Source of the DNA: Methylobacterium sp. J-077
GTDB taxonomy: Bacteria > Pseudomonadota > Alphaproteobacteria > Rhizobiales > Beijerinckiaceae
Assembly: GCF_022829365.1 (NCBI RefSeq)
Contig: NZ_JAKSYJ010000093.1
Location: 124,001-188,000 of the forward strand
Direction of reading: 5' to 3'
DNA length: 64,000 nucleotides
A model generated the notes under the pieces. That model was not told where the DNA came from. It saw only the letters and a list, made by a program, of their open reading frames with translations, and did not search any database. The translations under genes and the position numbers were made by a program. The stretch's first letter is position 1. Each line of letters opens with the position of its first letter. Shown piece by piece: positions 16,834 through 25,588 of this stretch.

Positions 16834-17675
16834 GCGACCTGTACGCGGCCTACGAGAACGTCATCGACCTCTGCCTGCTGAACGCCGTCCTAGCCTTCAG
16901 CTGCCTCCTCCTGTTGCGGGTCAACCTCCTCTCGCTGGCGACCGGCGGACTCATGGCGATCGGCGCCTATCTGTCGATCTGGCTGACCATGCGAGAGGGC
17001 TGGCCCTTCGGCCCGGCCCTGCTCGCAGCCACCGGTGCGGGGGCGCTGGCCGCCGCCGGGCTCGGCACCCTCGTCCTGCGCCTGCGCGGCGATTACTTCG
17101 CCATGGCGACCCTCGCCTTCACGGAGGTCGTCCGCATCCTGGCCTTAAACGCCGATCCGGTGACGGGTGGGGCGCTCGGAATCTTCGGCATCCCGAAATA
17201 CACGCAGACTTGGCAGCTCCTGGCGCTCCTCGCGCTGGCGATCTACCTCGTCTGGGCGCTGCGCCGCTCGAGCCTCGGTGACAGGATGCGCGCCATCGCG
17301 GAGGATGAGCTCGCCGTCGCAGCTGCGGGACACGACGTCGCCCGCCTCCAGCTTGGCCTGTTTACGGCATCGGGGGCCATCGCCGGGCTCGGCGGGGCGC
17401 TAGCCGCGCATCTAAACCTGTTCGTCGCCCCCAGCGATTTCGGATTCCTGCGCTCCATGGATGCCGTGATCGCCCCCGTCCTCGGCGGGGTCTGGAACCT
17501 GTTCGGGGCGGTCGTCGGCGCCGCGATCCTGACCGTCCTGCCGGAGGTGCTGCGCTTCTCGGCCCAGCTGCGCGAGATCCTCATCGGCGCGGTGACGTTG
17601 CTCGCGGTCCTATTCCTGCCGACCGGGATCGCCTCCCTGCCCCGCCTCCTCCTCCGGCGCGGGAGGCTCGCCTGA
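16830..17675 (+). CDS. ABC transporter permease, LivM type (system 1)
   Basis: A 281-residue LivM-family permease beginning MSDLYAAYENVIDLCLLNAVLAFS. The characteristic LRGDYFAMATLAFTEVVRIL block and the later LGDRMRAIAEDELAVAAAGHD cytoplasmic loop, which contacts the ATPase, are present. It is coupled to LivH by ATGA and to the next gene by TGATG. It pairs with the preceding permease to form the channel. Confidence 0.93.
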   Translation: MSDLYAAYENVIDLCLLNAVLAFSCLLLLRVNLLSLATGGLMAIGAYLSIWLTMREGWPFGPALLAATGAGALAAAGLGTLVLRLRGDYFAMATLAFTEVVRILALNADPVTGGALGIFGIPKYTQTWQLLALLALAIYLVWALRRSSLGDRMRAIAEDELAVAAAGHDVARLQLGLFTASGAIAGLGGALAAHLNLFVAPSDFGFLRSMDAVIAPVLGGVWNLFGAVVGAAILTVLPEVLRFSAQLREILIGAVTLLAVLFLPTGIASLPRLLLRRGRLA

Positions 17676-18439
17676 TGGACGCGCTCCTCGCTATCCGGGG
17701 CGTCTCCCGGCGGTTCGGAGGCGTGGCGGCGCTGGCCAACGTCTCCTTCGCGGTCCCGGCTGGGGCCATCGTCGGGGTGATCGGGCCCAACGGCTCCGGC
17801 AAGACGACCCTGATGAACCTCGTCAGCGGTGTCGATGCGCCGAGCGGCGGCGAAATCCTGTTCGAGGGGCGGCCCGTCCAGGGGCGCCCGGTACACCGCC
17901 TCGCCCGACTCGGGATCGCCCGGACGTTCCAGCACATCCGCCTCGTCCCGCAACTGACGGCTGCGGAGAACGTCGCCCTGGCGCTGCACGAGCCGGAGGC
18001 GAGCCTCGCCGACACCCTCCTGCGCCTGCCGCGCCTCTCCCACATCGAGGGGGAGCGCCGCCGGCAAGCGGTCTCTCTGCTGGAGCGGACAGGCCTCGAC
18101 GGGGCCGCCGACCGGCCGGCGGGGGACCTCTCCTATGGCGACCGCCGCCGGGTCGAGATCGCCCGGGCGCTCGCCACACGGCCGCGCCTCCTCCTCCTCG
18201 ACGAGCCGGCCGCGGGCATGAACGCCACCGAGAAGCGGGCCCTGCACGCCCTGATCGCGGGCTTCCGAGCCGATGGCATCACGACCGTTCTCGTGGAACA
18301 CGACATGGATCTCGTCATGGGCGTCTGCGACCACCTCCATGTCCTGAATCAGGGCCGCGCGATCGCCTCCGGCCCCCCGGCCGCCGTGCGGCACGACCCC
18401 CTGGTCATCGAGGCCTATCTCGGGGCCGAGGATGCTTGA
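17675..18439 (+). CDS. ABC transporter ATP-binding protein, LivG type (system 1)
   Basis: A 254-residue ATPase with Walker A GPNGSGKTT near residue 40, the long LivG insertion ahead of the signature, a signature that reads LSYGDRRRVEIARAL, Walker B LLLLDEPAAGM and the EHDMDLVM switch His. It powers import through the two permeases. Its start overlaps the stop of livM by one base and its end overlaps the next ATPase by eight bases. Confidence 0.94.
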   Translation: MDALLAIRGVSRRFGGVAALANVSFAVPAGAIVGVIGPNGSGKTTLMNLVSGVDAPSGGEILFEGRPVQGRPVHRLARLGIARTFQHIRLVPQLTAAENVALALHEPEASLADTLLRLPRLSHIEGERRRQAVSLLERTGLDGAADRPAGDLSYGDRRRVEIARALATRPRLLLLDEPAAGMNATEKRALHALIAGFRADGITTVLVEHDMDLVMGVCDHLHVLNQGRAIASGPPAAVRHDPLVIEAYLGAEDA

Positions 18440-19157
18440 GATTCAGTCCCTGTCGGCGGGCTATGGCGGCCCACCGGTCCTTCACGGGATCTCTCTGGCC
18501 CTGCGGCCCGGGGAAATCGTCGCGGTGGTCGGCAGCAACGGGGCGGGGAAGACCACCCTCCTCAACACCGTCGCCGGCCTGCTCCGGCCCGTTTCCGGCC
18601 GCATCCTCCTCGACGGGAAGCCCATCGGGGGGCTGGCGACGGAACGAATCGTCCGGGCCGGTCTCTCCCTCGTCCCCGAGGGTCGTCAGGTCGTCGCGCC
18701 CCTGAGCGTCGAGGAGAATCTGCTGGTCGGCGCCTACGGGCGACGGGGCGGCGGCGCGCGCGAGACCCTGGCGGCGGTCTATGGGCGGTTCCCCCGGTTG
18801 AAGGAGCGCCGCCGCCAGGCGGCGGGCCTGTTGTCCGGCGGCGAGCAGCAGATGCTCGCGATCGGCCGCGCGCTGATGGCGGGGCCTCGGGTTCTCCTCC
18901 TGGACGAGCCGTCCATGGGGCTGGCGCCGCTGATCGTCTCGGAGATCTTCGCGCTGCTCGGCGACCTCCACGGCCGGGGAATCTCCGTGCTGCTCGTCGA
19001 ACAGAACGCGCGCAAGGCGCTCGCCCTGGCCTCTCGCGGCTACGTTCTCGAAAGGGGACGGATCGTGCTGGAGGGGACCTCCGCCGAGCTGGCTTCCTCG
19101 CCGGCCGTCGTCGACGCCTATCTCGGCGCGAAGCCGCTGGAAGAGCAGGCCGCATGA
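18432..19157 (+). CDS. ABC transporter ATP-binding protein, LivF type (system 1)
   Basis: A 241-residue ATPase of the LivF group: Walker A GSNGAGKTTLLNT, signature LSGGEQQMLAIGRALM, Walker B VLLLDEPSMGLAP, and the VEQNA switch typical of LivF. It completes system 1, the full binding protein, two permeases and two ATPases. A 58-base gap separates it from the SsuA-like gene, so read-through is likely. Confidence 0.94.
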   Translation: MLEIQSLSAGYGGPPVLHGISLALRPGEIVAVVGSNGAGKTTLLNTVAGLLRPVSGRILLDGKPIGGLATERIVRAGLSLVPEGRQVVAPLSVEENLLVGAYGRRGGGARETLAAVYGRFPRLKERRRQAAGLLSGGEQQMLAIGRALMAGPRVLLLDEPSMGLAPLIVSEIFALLGDLHGRGISVLLVEQNARKALALASRGYVLERGRIVLEGTSAELASSPAVVDAYLGAKPLEEQAA

Positions 19158-19215
19158 GGATCGCCTGGCCCGGACGCCCCCCTTTCCATCCCCCCATGCC
19201 CGACCGGAGGCATCC

Positions 19216-20085
19216 ATGACGGTCGTCGTCGGCGCCCACCCGCAGAACCCTTCTTTGTCGATCCTGGCGCGCCGGCAGGCTGCGGTGGCGGCGTTGCGCG
19301 AGAGGGGGCTCACCTTCTTCGTCTATGGCGCAGGATCCCAGACCATTCCCCTGATTCAGGCCGGAGTGCTGCATCTGGCCGGAACCGGTGCGACGCCGCC
19401 GATCCTGGCGAAGGCCGCCGGCCTCTCGACGGCCGTCTTCGCCGTGGGTGAGCCGCGCCCGGAGCGCGGCGGCCTGCTGGTCGCCGAAGACTCGGCGATC
19501 ACATCCCTCGCTGACCTCAAGGGTCGGGGCATCGGGCTGATGCCGGTGTCGTGGCACACGCAGTTCCTTGCGGCGGAACTCGATGCGGCGGGCCTCGCGT
19601 GGCGCGATGTGCGGGCGGCCGAGATCCTGCCGGCGACCGCCAAGGACGCCTTCCTCGCCGGATATCTGGATGCGATCGTCGCCACCGAGCCGCTGTACTC
19701 GCAGATCGCGGCGGCCCGGCCGGTCCGCATCCTGGCGAAGCCCGGCGAGTTTTTTTCCAATCGCACGGTCTTTTGGGGGGCGACCGAGATTCTGCGCACG
19801 CGGCGCGAGGCCGTGCGGACGCTGAGCGAGGCTCTGATCGCCTCCGACGCGGCCACGCGGGCGGACCCCGAGGAGGCCGCCCGCCTCCTCGACGGCGTCA
19901 ACGGCCACTCGGCGGCGCAATGGCTCCCCGCGCTGACCGGGCGCCCCTGGGGCCTCGCCGCGCCCGGCCCGGATTTCCTGGCCGAGCAGCAGGCCCACGC
20001 CGACCTCTTCGCCCGGTTCGGTCTGATCCCCCACCGTCTCGACGTGACCGACACCGTCGATCCAAGCCATGCCCCCGCGGCCTGA
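19216..20085 (+). CDS. SsuA/NMT1-like substrate-binding protein without signal peptide
   Basis: A 289-residue protein of the aliphatic-sulfonate/nitrate binding fold. It begins MTVVVGAHPQNPSLSILARRQ and continues with AGSQTIPLIQAGVLHLAGTGATPPILAKAAG and LADLKGRGIGLMPVSWHTQFLAAELDAAG, as in SsuA. Family members normally carry an export signal, but here the mature fold begins at residue 2 and no upstream in-frame start supplies one. It may therefore be cytoplasmic, or its true start may be missing. No SsuB or SsuC partners are nearby. It is followed closely by an SsuD-like monooxygenase. Confidence 0.75.
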   Translation: MTVVVGAHPQNPSLSILARRQAAVAALRERGLTFFVYGAGSQTIPLIQAGVLHLAGTGATPPILAKAAGLSTAVFAVGEPRPERGGLLVAEDSAITSLADLKGRGIGLMPVSWHTQFLAAELDAAGLAWRDVRAAEILPATAKDAFLAGYLDAIVATEPLYSQIAAARPVRILAKPGEFFSNRTVFWGATEILRTRREAVRTLSEALIASDAATRADPEEAARLLDGVNGHSAAQWLPALTGRPWGLAAPGPDFLAEQQAHADLFARFGLIPHRLDVTDTVDPSHAPAA

Positions 20086-20123
20086 CGGCTGCCGCCGATC
20101 CCCCCGGAGCAGGAAACGCCCCC

Positions 20124-21248
20124 ATGGAAGTTCTCTGGTATCTGACCGGCCCCGACGGCCGCTATCCCTGGCGGCCGGACGGCGCGCGAGCGCTGAACTA
20201 CGCCTACTTTCAGCAGCTCGCCCGGGCGGTCGATCACCTCGGCTACACGGGGGCGCTGCTGGCGACCGGCTCCCACGACGCCTGGATCCAGGGGGCCTCG
20301 CTGATCCCCTATACCGACCAGTTTCAACACCTCATCGCCGCGCACCCGCCGATGATCTCGCCGACGTTGCTCGCTAAGATGATCACGACCTTCGATCAGT
20401 TCTCGAAGGGCCGGCTGCGGGTGAACATCGTCAACGGCGACGCCAAGCTGATGGCGCAACACGGCGTCCATCTCAGCCACGACGAGCGCTACGCCTACAC
20501 CGACGAGTTCCTCACCGTTCTCACCGGATTGCTGCGCGGAGAGACCGTGACGTTCAAGGGCCGGTACATCCACGTGGTGGAGGCCGGCATCCCCGTGCCG
20601 CCGACGCAGGCGCGCATCCCCCTCTGGTTCGGCGGATCCTCCCCCGCCGCCCACGAGGTCGCGGCCAAGCACATCGACACCTACCTCTCCTGGGGCGAGA
20701 CACCTGATCAGTCCGAGGCCAAGATCCGCGAGGTCAGGACGCTGGCCCGGCAATACGGACGCGAGGACAAGATCCGCTTCGGCATCCGCCTCTACGTCAT
20801 CGTGCGCGAGACCGAGGAGGCGGCCTGGGCGGCGGCCCAAGACCTTTACGATCACATGGACGAGGCGGCGGTGGCCGGCGCGCAGGCCTATGTCGCCGGC
20901 ATCGACTCCATCGGCCAGCAGCGCATGTCCGCGCTCCATGGCGGGCGCAAGCCGAAGGACCTGCGCGACCTCGAGATCGCCCCGAACCTTTGGTCGGCCA
21001 TCGGCCTAGTCAGGCACGGCCCAGGCACCGCCCTCGTCGGCAGCGCGAAACAGGTCCTGTCCCGCATCCAGGATTATCGGGATGCCGGCAACGACGTGCT
21101 GATCGTGTCGGGAATGCCGCTCCTGGAGGAGGCCTACCGGTTCGGCGAGCTGATCCTGCCGCATCTCGACGTCGACCGGCAGGCCGCCTCCGGCGTCACC
21201 TCAGCCTTCACCAAGGACCGCGATGCGGCTTGGCGCGCGCGGGCGTGA
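20124..21248 (+). CDS. LLM-class flavin-dependent monooxygenase, alkanesulfonate monooxygenase (SsuD) type
   Basis: A 374-residue luciferase-like monooxygenase starting at MEVLWYLTGPDGRYPW, with GGAGCAGGAAA upstream. SsuD-type enzymes use reduced FMN and oxygen to release sulfite from alkanesulfonates. Family blocks seen are YTGALLATGSHDAW, ISPTLLAKMITTFDQFSKGRLRVNIV and PLWFGGSSPAAHEVAAKHIDTYLSWGE. No flavin reductase (SsuE) is encoded nearby, so a reductase must come from elsewhere. The neighbourhood suggests use of an organosulfur or organonitrogen compound, but the substrate is not determined. Confidence 0.85.
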   Translation: MEVLWYLTGPDGRYPWRPDGARALNYAYFQQLARAVDHLGYTGALLATGSHDAWIQGASLIPYTDQFQHLIAAHPPMISPTLLAKMITTFDQFSKGRLRVNIVNGDAKLMAQHGVHLSHDERYAYTDEFLTVLTGLLRGETVTFKGRYIHVVEAGIPVPPTQARIPLWFGGSSPAAHEVAAKHIDTYLSWGETPDQSEAKIREVRTLARQYGREDKIRFGIRLYVIVRETEEAAWAAAQDLYDHMDEAAVAGAQAYVAGIDSIGQQRMSALHGGRKPKDLRDLEIAPNLWSAIGLVRHGPGTALVGSAKQVLSRIQDYRDAGNDVLIVSGMPLLEEAYRFGELILPHLDVDRQAASGVTSAFTKDRDAAWRARA

Positions 21249-21269
21249 GGCCGCGCCACCACCGCGCCG

Positions 21270-22646
21270 TCACCGGGCGCCCCTACGATAGCGGGCCCCC
21301 TCATGCGTCGGGCCCAGCCACGGCGACCGGCCGGGAAAAAGCTTCTCCCGCAGAGTGCCCTCGCCATAGGCGGCCTTGAAGACGCCCCGGTTCTGCAACT
21401 CGGGGACGACAAGATCGACGATTGCGTCGAGGGACTCCGGCATAACAGTGCGCACGAGGTTGAACCCGTCGACGTCGGTCTCCGCCACCCAGGCGAGGAG
21501 TTCGTCCACGACCTCGACCGGAGAGCCGACGATCACGGGGGCCCGCGCCCCGGCGGGGGTGAAATCGAGGAGATCACGCACCCGCGTCGGCTGGGCGGCG
21601 TCGCCGGCGAGATGCTTCACCGTCGACTGGATAGCGTTCGTTTTGACGAATGGCAGGGGATCGTCCAACCCAAGGGCGGCGAGATCGATCCCCGTCCAGC
21701 CGGACACCAGCGCGAGCTGGCCGGCGGTGTCGAGGTAGCCGCGGTACTCGTCGCGCAGGTCCCGGGCCTCCGCCGCCGTTGGGGCGACGATCAGCGTGGC
21801 GCCGAGGAAGGTGAGGATGTCGTGGGGGTCGCGCCCGGCCGCCCCCGCCGCCTCGCGCACGCCCCGGACGGCCTTGGCGGCGGCCGCCTTGTTCGGCCCG
21901 TTGAGGAAGACGCATTCCGCGTGGCGCCCGGCGAAGCTGGAGCCCCGCGATGAGGTCCCCGCCTGATAGAGCACCGGCGTGCGCTGCGGGGACGGCTCGG
22001 CGAGATGCCGCCCGTCCACCTTGTAGTAGGGCCCGTCGTGCCGGATGCGATGCACCCTATCGGGGTGGGAGAAGATTCCGGCCTCTCGATCGCGGACGAC
22101 GGCGCCGTCCTCCCACGACCCCTCCCACAGCTTGTACACGGCGGCCATGAAGTCCTCGGCCGCCTCGTATCGCTCGTCATGAGCGCGCGAGGTCGCGAAG
22201 CCCATGCCCCGAGCGCCGCTGTCGAGGTAGCCCGTGACGATGTTCCAGCCGACGCGGCCGTCCGTGAGATGGTCGAGGGTGCCGAACCGACGGGCGAACT
22301 GGAACGGGTGCTCGTAGGTGAGGTTCGCCGTGACGCCGAACCCGATATGGCGGGTCACGTGCGCCATGGCCGAGACGGCGAGCACCGGGTCCGCGCTGGG
22401 GGCCTGCGCCCCCGCCCGCAGCGCCGCCTCCGGGTTTCCACCGTAGACGTCGTAGATTCCGAAGACGTCGGCGATGAAGATACCGTCGAGGAATCCGCGC
22501 TCTGCTGTCTGGGCGAGGTCGGTCCAATACTGAAGCCGGTTGTACGAGGACTGATCGTCTCGGGGATGGCGCCACAAGCCTGCCCAGTTGTGGGACGGAG
22601 CCGCCATCTGGAAGGTGTTGAGGCGAACTTCACGTTGCGAGGTCAT
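21270..22646 (-). CDS. LLM-class flavin monooxygenase, NtaA/SnaA/DszA family
   Basis: A 458-residue flavin-dependent monooxygenase. The start REVRLNTFQMAAPSHNWAGLWRHP and the blocks FIADVFGIYDVYGGN, HPFQFARRFGTLDHLTDGRVGWNIVTGYLDS and PVLYQAGTSSRGSSFAGRHAECVFLN are typical of the NtaA/SnaA/DszA group, which oxidises compounds such as nitrilotriacetate and dibenzothiophene sulfone. It is convergent with the SsuD-like gene and divergent from the second ABC operon, with a dyad in between. The exact substrate is unknown. Confidence 0.9.
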   Translation of the reverse strand: MTSQREVRLNTFQMAAPSHNWAGLWRHPRDDQSSYNRLQYWTDLAQTAERGFLDGIFIADVFGIYDVYGGNPEAALRAGAQAPSADPVLAVSAMAHVTRHIGFGVTANLTYEHPFQFARRFGTLDHLTDGRVGWNIVTGYLDSGARGMGFATSRAHDERYEAAEDFMAAVYKLWEGSWEDGAVVRDREAGIFSHPDRVHRIRHDGPYYKVDGRHLAEPSPQRTPVLYQAGTSSRGSSFAGRHAECVFLNGPNKAAAAKAVRGVREAAGAAGRDPHDILTFLGATLIVAPTAAEARDLRDEYRGYLDTAGQLALVSGWTGIDLAALGLDDPLPFVKTNAIQSTVKHLAGDAAQPTRVRDLLDFTPAGARAPVIVGSPVEVVDELLAWVAETDVDGFNLVRTVMPESLDAIVDLVVPELQNRGVFKAAYGEGTLREKLFPGRSPWLGPTHEGARYRRGAR

Positions 22647-22716
22647 CCGCTTCCGTCCGTCCTCTTGATCCGGCGTACCCCTTTGTTTGAACCCCCTTGC
22701 CCGCCCAAGTCAAATT

Positions 22717-22736
22717 TCGTTCGGAAAAAAGAACGA
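22717..22736. promoter_or_regulatory. Dyad between divergent monooxygenase and ABC operon 2
   Basis: TCGTTC and GAACGA are separated by eight bases (GGAAAAAA), in the 235-base region that must hold the promoters of both divergent transcription units. It is a candidate operator; no adjacent regulator gene identifies the binding protein. Confidence 0.35.
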
Positions 22737-22881
22737 TCCGATTGACCGGTCTGGGGGACGACAGTATGGCTCGAACCGTCAAGCCTCGCCGTCACGCCCG
22801 GGGGAATCGGTCCGGCGGGAGGCCTCTGGACGCGTCGTCGCCCGTGTGACCGCGCGCCCTTCCAGCCATCGGGGATCGACC

Positions 22882-24090
22882 GTGCGCCTCTGCACCCTTC
22901 GCCTTCTCGCGGCCCTTGGCCTGGCGTTGAGCGCCACCGTCCCCGAAATCGCGATGGCGGCCGACGCGACGACGCGGATCGGCCTGCTCGCCCCGCTCTC
23001 GGGCACCGGCGGTCCCTATGGCCGAGAGGAGGAGCGCGGCGCCCGCGCGGCTTTGGACGTCGTGAACGCGGCGGGCGGCGTGCTCGGCCATAAACTCGAA
23101 CTCGTCGTCGCCGACGACGAGAGCGTCCCGACCTCGGGCGTCGCGGTGGCGCGCAAGCTGATCGACGTCGATGGCGTCTCGGCCATCGCCGGGGTGTGGA
23201 GCAGCGCGGTGGCGCTGGCCGTCCGGCCGGTGGCGATCGAGAAGGGCATCGCGCTCCTCGTCAACGGCTCCGCCGACGAGATCACGCAGGGCGACACCAA
23301 GGGACTCGTCTGGCGGTTCCAGACCACCGGCAAGGCCTGGGGTACGGCGTTCGCCCACGTGGTCAGGAAAGACGGGGCCAAGACGGCCTCGCTCCTTGTG
23401 CTGCAGACGCCCTTCACACTCTCGACCGTCCAGCCCTTCGTCGACGCCTTCAAGGCAGACGGGGGTAAAATCCTCGACGTGGTCAGTTTCAACCCGAACC
23501 AACCCTCCTACCGCACGGAGGTTGAGAAGGTCTTCGCCAAGGAGCCGGATGCGGTCTTCGTGGCCAGCTACATTCCGGAGTTCAGCGCCGTCGTGAAGGA
23601 GGCGTTCCGTTCGGGTTACACGAGCAAGCTCTACACCTTCAGCCATGCCGCCGACAGCCAGGGCGCCTTCGTGCGCAACGTCGGCAAGGAGGCGGCCGAG
23701 GGCGTGAACCACGTCCAAGCGGTGCCGGTCGGCGATGCCGGTGCCTACAAGATCTACCTCAAGGCCACGAACCAGCCGGAGGGGACCATCGTGCCCTTCG
23801 GTGCGAACGTCTTCGACGAGGTCGTCGTCCTCGCCCTCGCGATAGAGAAGGCCAAGAGCGACAAGGCGGCCGACTTCATCAAGGTCATCGCCTCGGTCGC
23901 CAACGAGCCGGGCCCGAACGTATCCGATCCGGCGGAGGCCCTGAAGCTGGCCCGCAACGGTAAGCCGTTCCGCTACAGCGGCGCCGCCGCCGACTTCAAG
24001 TTCACGCCGAACGGCGACCAGACCGACCTCGACTACGGCCATTTCCGCGTCAGTGACGGCGTGAGCCGCCGCGTCGGCACGACGCGGTGA
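22882..24090 (+). CDS. ABC transporter substrate-binding protein, branched-chain amino acid type (system 2)
   Basis: A 402-residue periplasmic binding protein. I place the start at GTG 22882 because it is followed at once by a Sec signal peptide (LRLLAALGLALSATVPEIAMAAD); the upstream frame lacks family features. The mature part opens TRIGLLAPLSGTGGPYGREEERGARAALDVVNAAGG and includes ILDVVSFNPNQPSYRTEVEKV, both typical of LivJ-like proteins. The ligand is unknown. It starts a five-gene operon plus an AhpD-like gene. Confidence 0.9.
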   Translation: MRLCTLRLLAALGLALSATVPEIAMAADATTRIGLLAPLSGTGGPYGREEERGARAALDVVNAAGGVLGHKLELVVADDESVPTSGVAVARKLIDVDGVSAIAGVWSSAVALAVRPVAIEKGIALLVNGSADEITQGDTKGLVWRFQTTGKAWGTAFAHVVRKDGAKTASLLVLQTPFTLSTVQPFVDAFKADGGKILDVVSFNPNQPSYRTEVEKVFAKEPDAVFVASYIPEFSAVVKEAFRSGYTSKLYTFSHAADSQGAFVRNVGKEAAEGVNHVQAVPVGDAGAYKIYLKATNQPEGTIVPFGANVFDEVVVLALAIEKAKSDKAADFIKVIASVANEPGPNVSDPAEALKLARNGKPFRYSGAAADFKFTPNGDQTDLDYGHFRVSDGVSRRVGTTR

Positions 24091-24863
24091 GCGAAGCGCC
24101 GACGGCATTGCTGGAGGCTGTCGGCGTCGGCGTCCGCTTCGGTGGCTTCACGGCGCTCGACGGAGTGGACCTCGCGGTCCGGGCGGGGTCGATCACCGGC
24201 CTCGTCGGACCGAACGGCGCGGGCAAGTCCACGCTGTTCGACGTGCTCGCCGGCCGGCGGCGGCCCCAGGTGGGTGCCGTGCGGCTGCTGGGCCGCCCCG
24301 TGACGCGGATGCCCGCCCACCGCCGGGCGCGCCTCGGCCTGACGCGGACCTTCCAGATCTCCCGGGAACTCGGCGGCCTCACGGTGCTGGAGAACCTGCT
24401 CCTCGCCGCGCCCCGTCAGCCGGGGGAGGCGATCTGGAACGTGTTCGCCCGCCCCGGCCTCGTCCGGCGCGCCGAGGAGGCGGCCCTGGTGCGGGCGGAC
24501 GCGCTCCTCGCTCGGGTCGGCCTGCGCCGACTTGCCGACCAGCCGGCCGACGCCCTCTCCGGCGGCCAGAAGAAGCTCCTCGAACTCTGCCGTGCGCTGA
24601 TGCTGGAGCCGCGCGTGGTGCTGCTTGACGAGCCGGCCGCGGGGGTCAACCCGGTCCTCGTCGGCGAGATCGCGGACTTCATCCGCCTGCTGCGCGACGA
24701 GGGGCTGACCTTCGCGATCGTGGAGCACAACATGGATCTCATCGCCGCCCTGTGCGACCCGATCTACGTGCTGGCCGAGGGCCGGGTGCTCCGCCAGGGG
24801 CGCTTCGCCGAGATCGCGGCGGACGACGCGGTAGCGCAGGCTTATCTCGGGGGCGCGGCGTGA
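24087..24863 (+). CDS. ABC transporter ATP-binding protein, LivG type (system 2)
   Basis: A 258-residue ATPase starting at GTG within a GTGA overlap with the binding-protein stop. Walker A is GPNGAGKSTLFDV, the ABC signature LSGGQKKLLELCRALM, Walker B VVLLDEPAAGVNP and the switch region VEHNMDLIA. In contrast to system 1, the ATPases precede the permeases here. Confidence 0.94.
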   Translation: MSEAPTALLEAVGVGVRFGGFTALDGVDLAVRAGSITGLVGPNGAGKSTLFDVLAGRRRPQVGAVRLLGRPVTRMPAHRRARLGLTRTFQISRELGGLTVLENLLLAAPRQPGEAIWNVFARPGLVRRAEEAALVRADALLARVGLRRLADQPADALSGGQKKLLELCRALMLEPRVVLLDEPAAGVNPVLVGEIADFIRLLRDEGLTFAIVEHNMDLIAALCDPIYVLAEGRVLRQGRFAEIAADDAVAQAYLGGAA

Positions 24864-25588
24864 GCGCCCTCGACGTCCAGGGCATCGAAGCCGGCTATGG
24901 GGCCCGCAGCATCCTCCACGGGGTCGACCTCACGGTAGGGGACCGCGGCAGCCTCACCGTCGTCGGGCCAAACGGGTCCGGCAAGTCAACTCTGATGAAG
25001 GTCGTCGTCGGCCTCATCCGCCCTTCGCGGGGCCGCATCCGGCTCCTCGGCGAGGATGTGACAGGGCTCGGCGCCCCCGCCCGCGCCCGGCGCGGTGTCG
25101 GCTACGTGCCTCAGGAGGCCAACGTCTTCCGCAACATGAGCGTGCGCGAGAACCTGAAGCTCGGCTTCGAATTCATCCCGTCGCGGCAGCCCAGCGGTTT
25201 CGCTGGCCGGCTGGAGGCCATGCTGGACCTCTTCCCCGAACTGGCGGACAGGCTCGGGACGCTGGCGGGCCATCTCAGTGGCGGGCAGCGCCAGATGGTG
25301 GCGATGGCCGCCGCCCTCATGCCCGCGCCCGCCCTGCTCGCCCTCGACGAGCCCTCAGCCGGGCTGTCGCCTCGCAACGCCGGGCTTTTGTTCGCCGCGA
25401 TTGCGCGGATCGTCGAGTCGGGCGTCGCCGTCTTCATGATCGAGCAGAACACCCGCCTCGGCCTCGGCGCGGTCGAGGACGGTCTGGTGCTCGTCGCCGG
25501 TCAGGTTCGGGCCCGTGCCCCGGCGCAGGCGCTGCTGGCCGACCCGGAGATGCGCCGGCTCTACCTCGGGGCCGAGGCGACCCCATGA
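24860..25588 (+). CDS. ABC transporter ATP-binding protein, LivF type (system 2)
   Basis: A 242-residue ATPase starting at GTG in a GTGA overlap with the previous gene. It has Walker A GPNGSGKSTLMKV, signature LSGGQRQMVAMAAALM, Walker B LLALDEPSAGLSP and the IEQNTRLGL switch. Its stop overlaps the LivH-type permease start by four bases (ATGA), so the whole operon is translationally coupled. Confidence 0.93.
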   Translation: MSALDVQGIEAGYGARSILHGVDLTVGDRGSLTVVGPNGSGKSTLMKVVVGLIRPSRGRIRLLGEDVTGLGAPARARRGVGYVPQEANVFRNMSVRENLKLGFEFIPSRQPSGFAGRLEAMLDLFPELADRLGTLAGHLSGGQRQMVAMAAALMPAPALLALDEPSAGLSPRNAGLLFAAIARIVESGVAVFMIEQNTRLGLGAVEDGLVLVAGQVRARAPAQALLADPEMRRLYLGAEATP

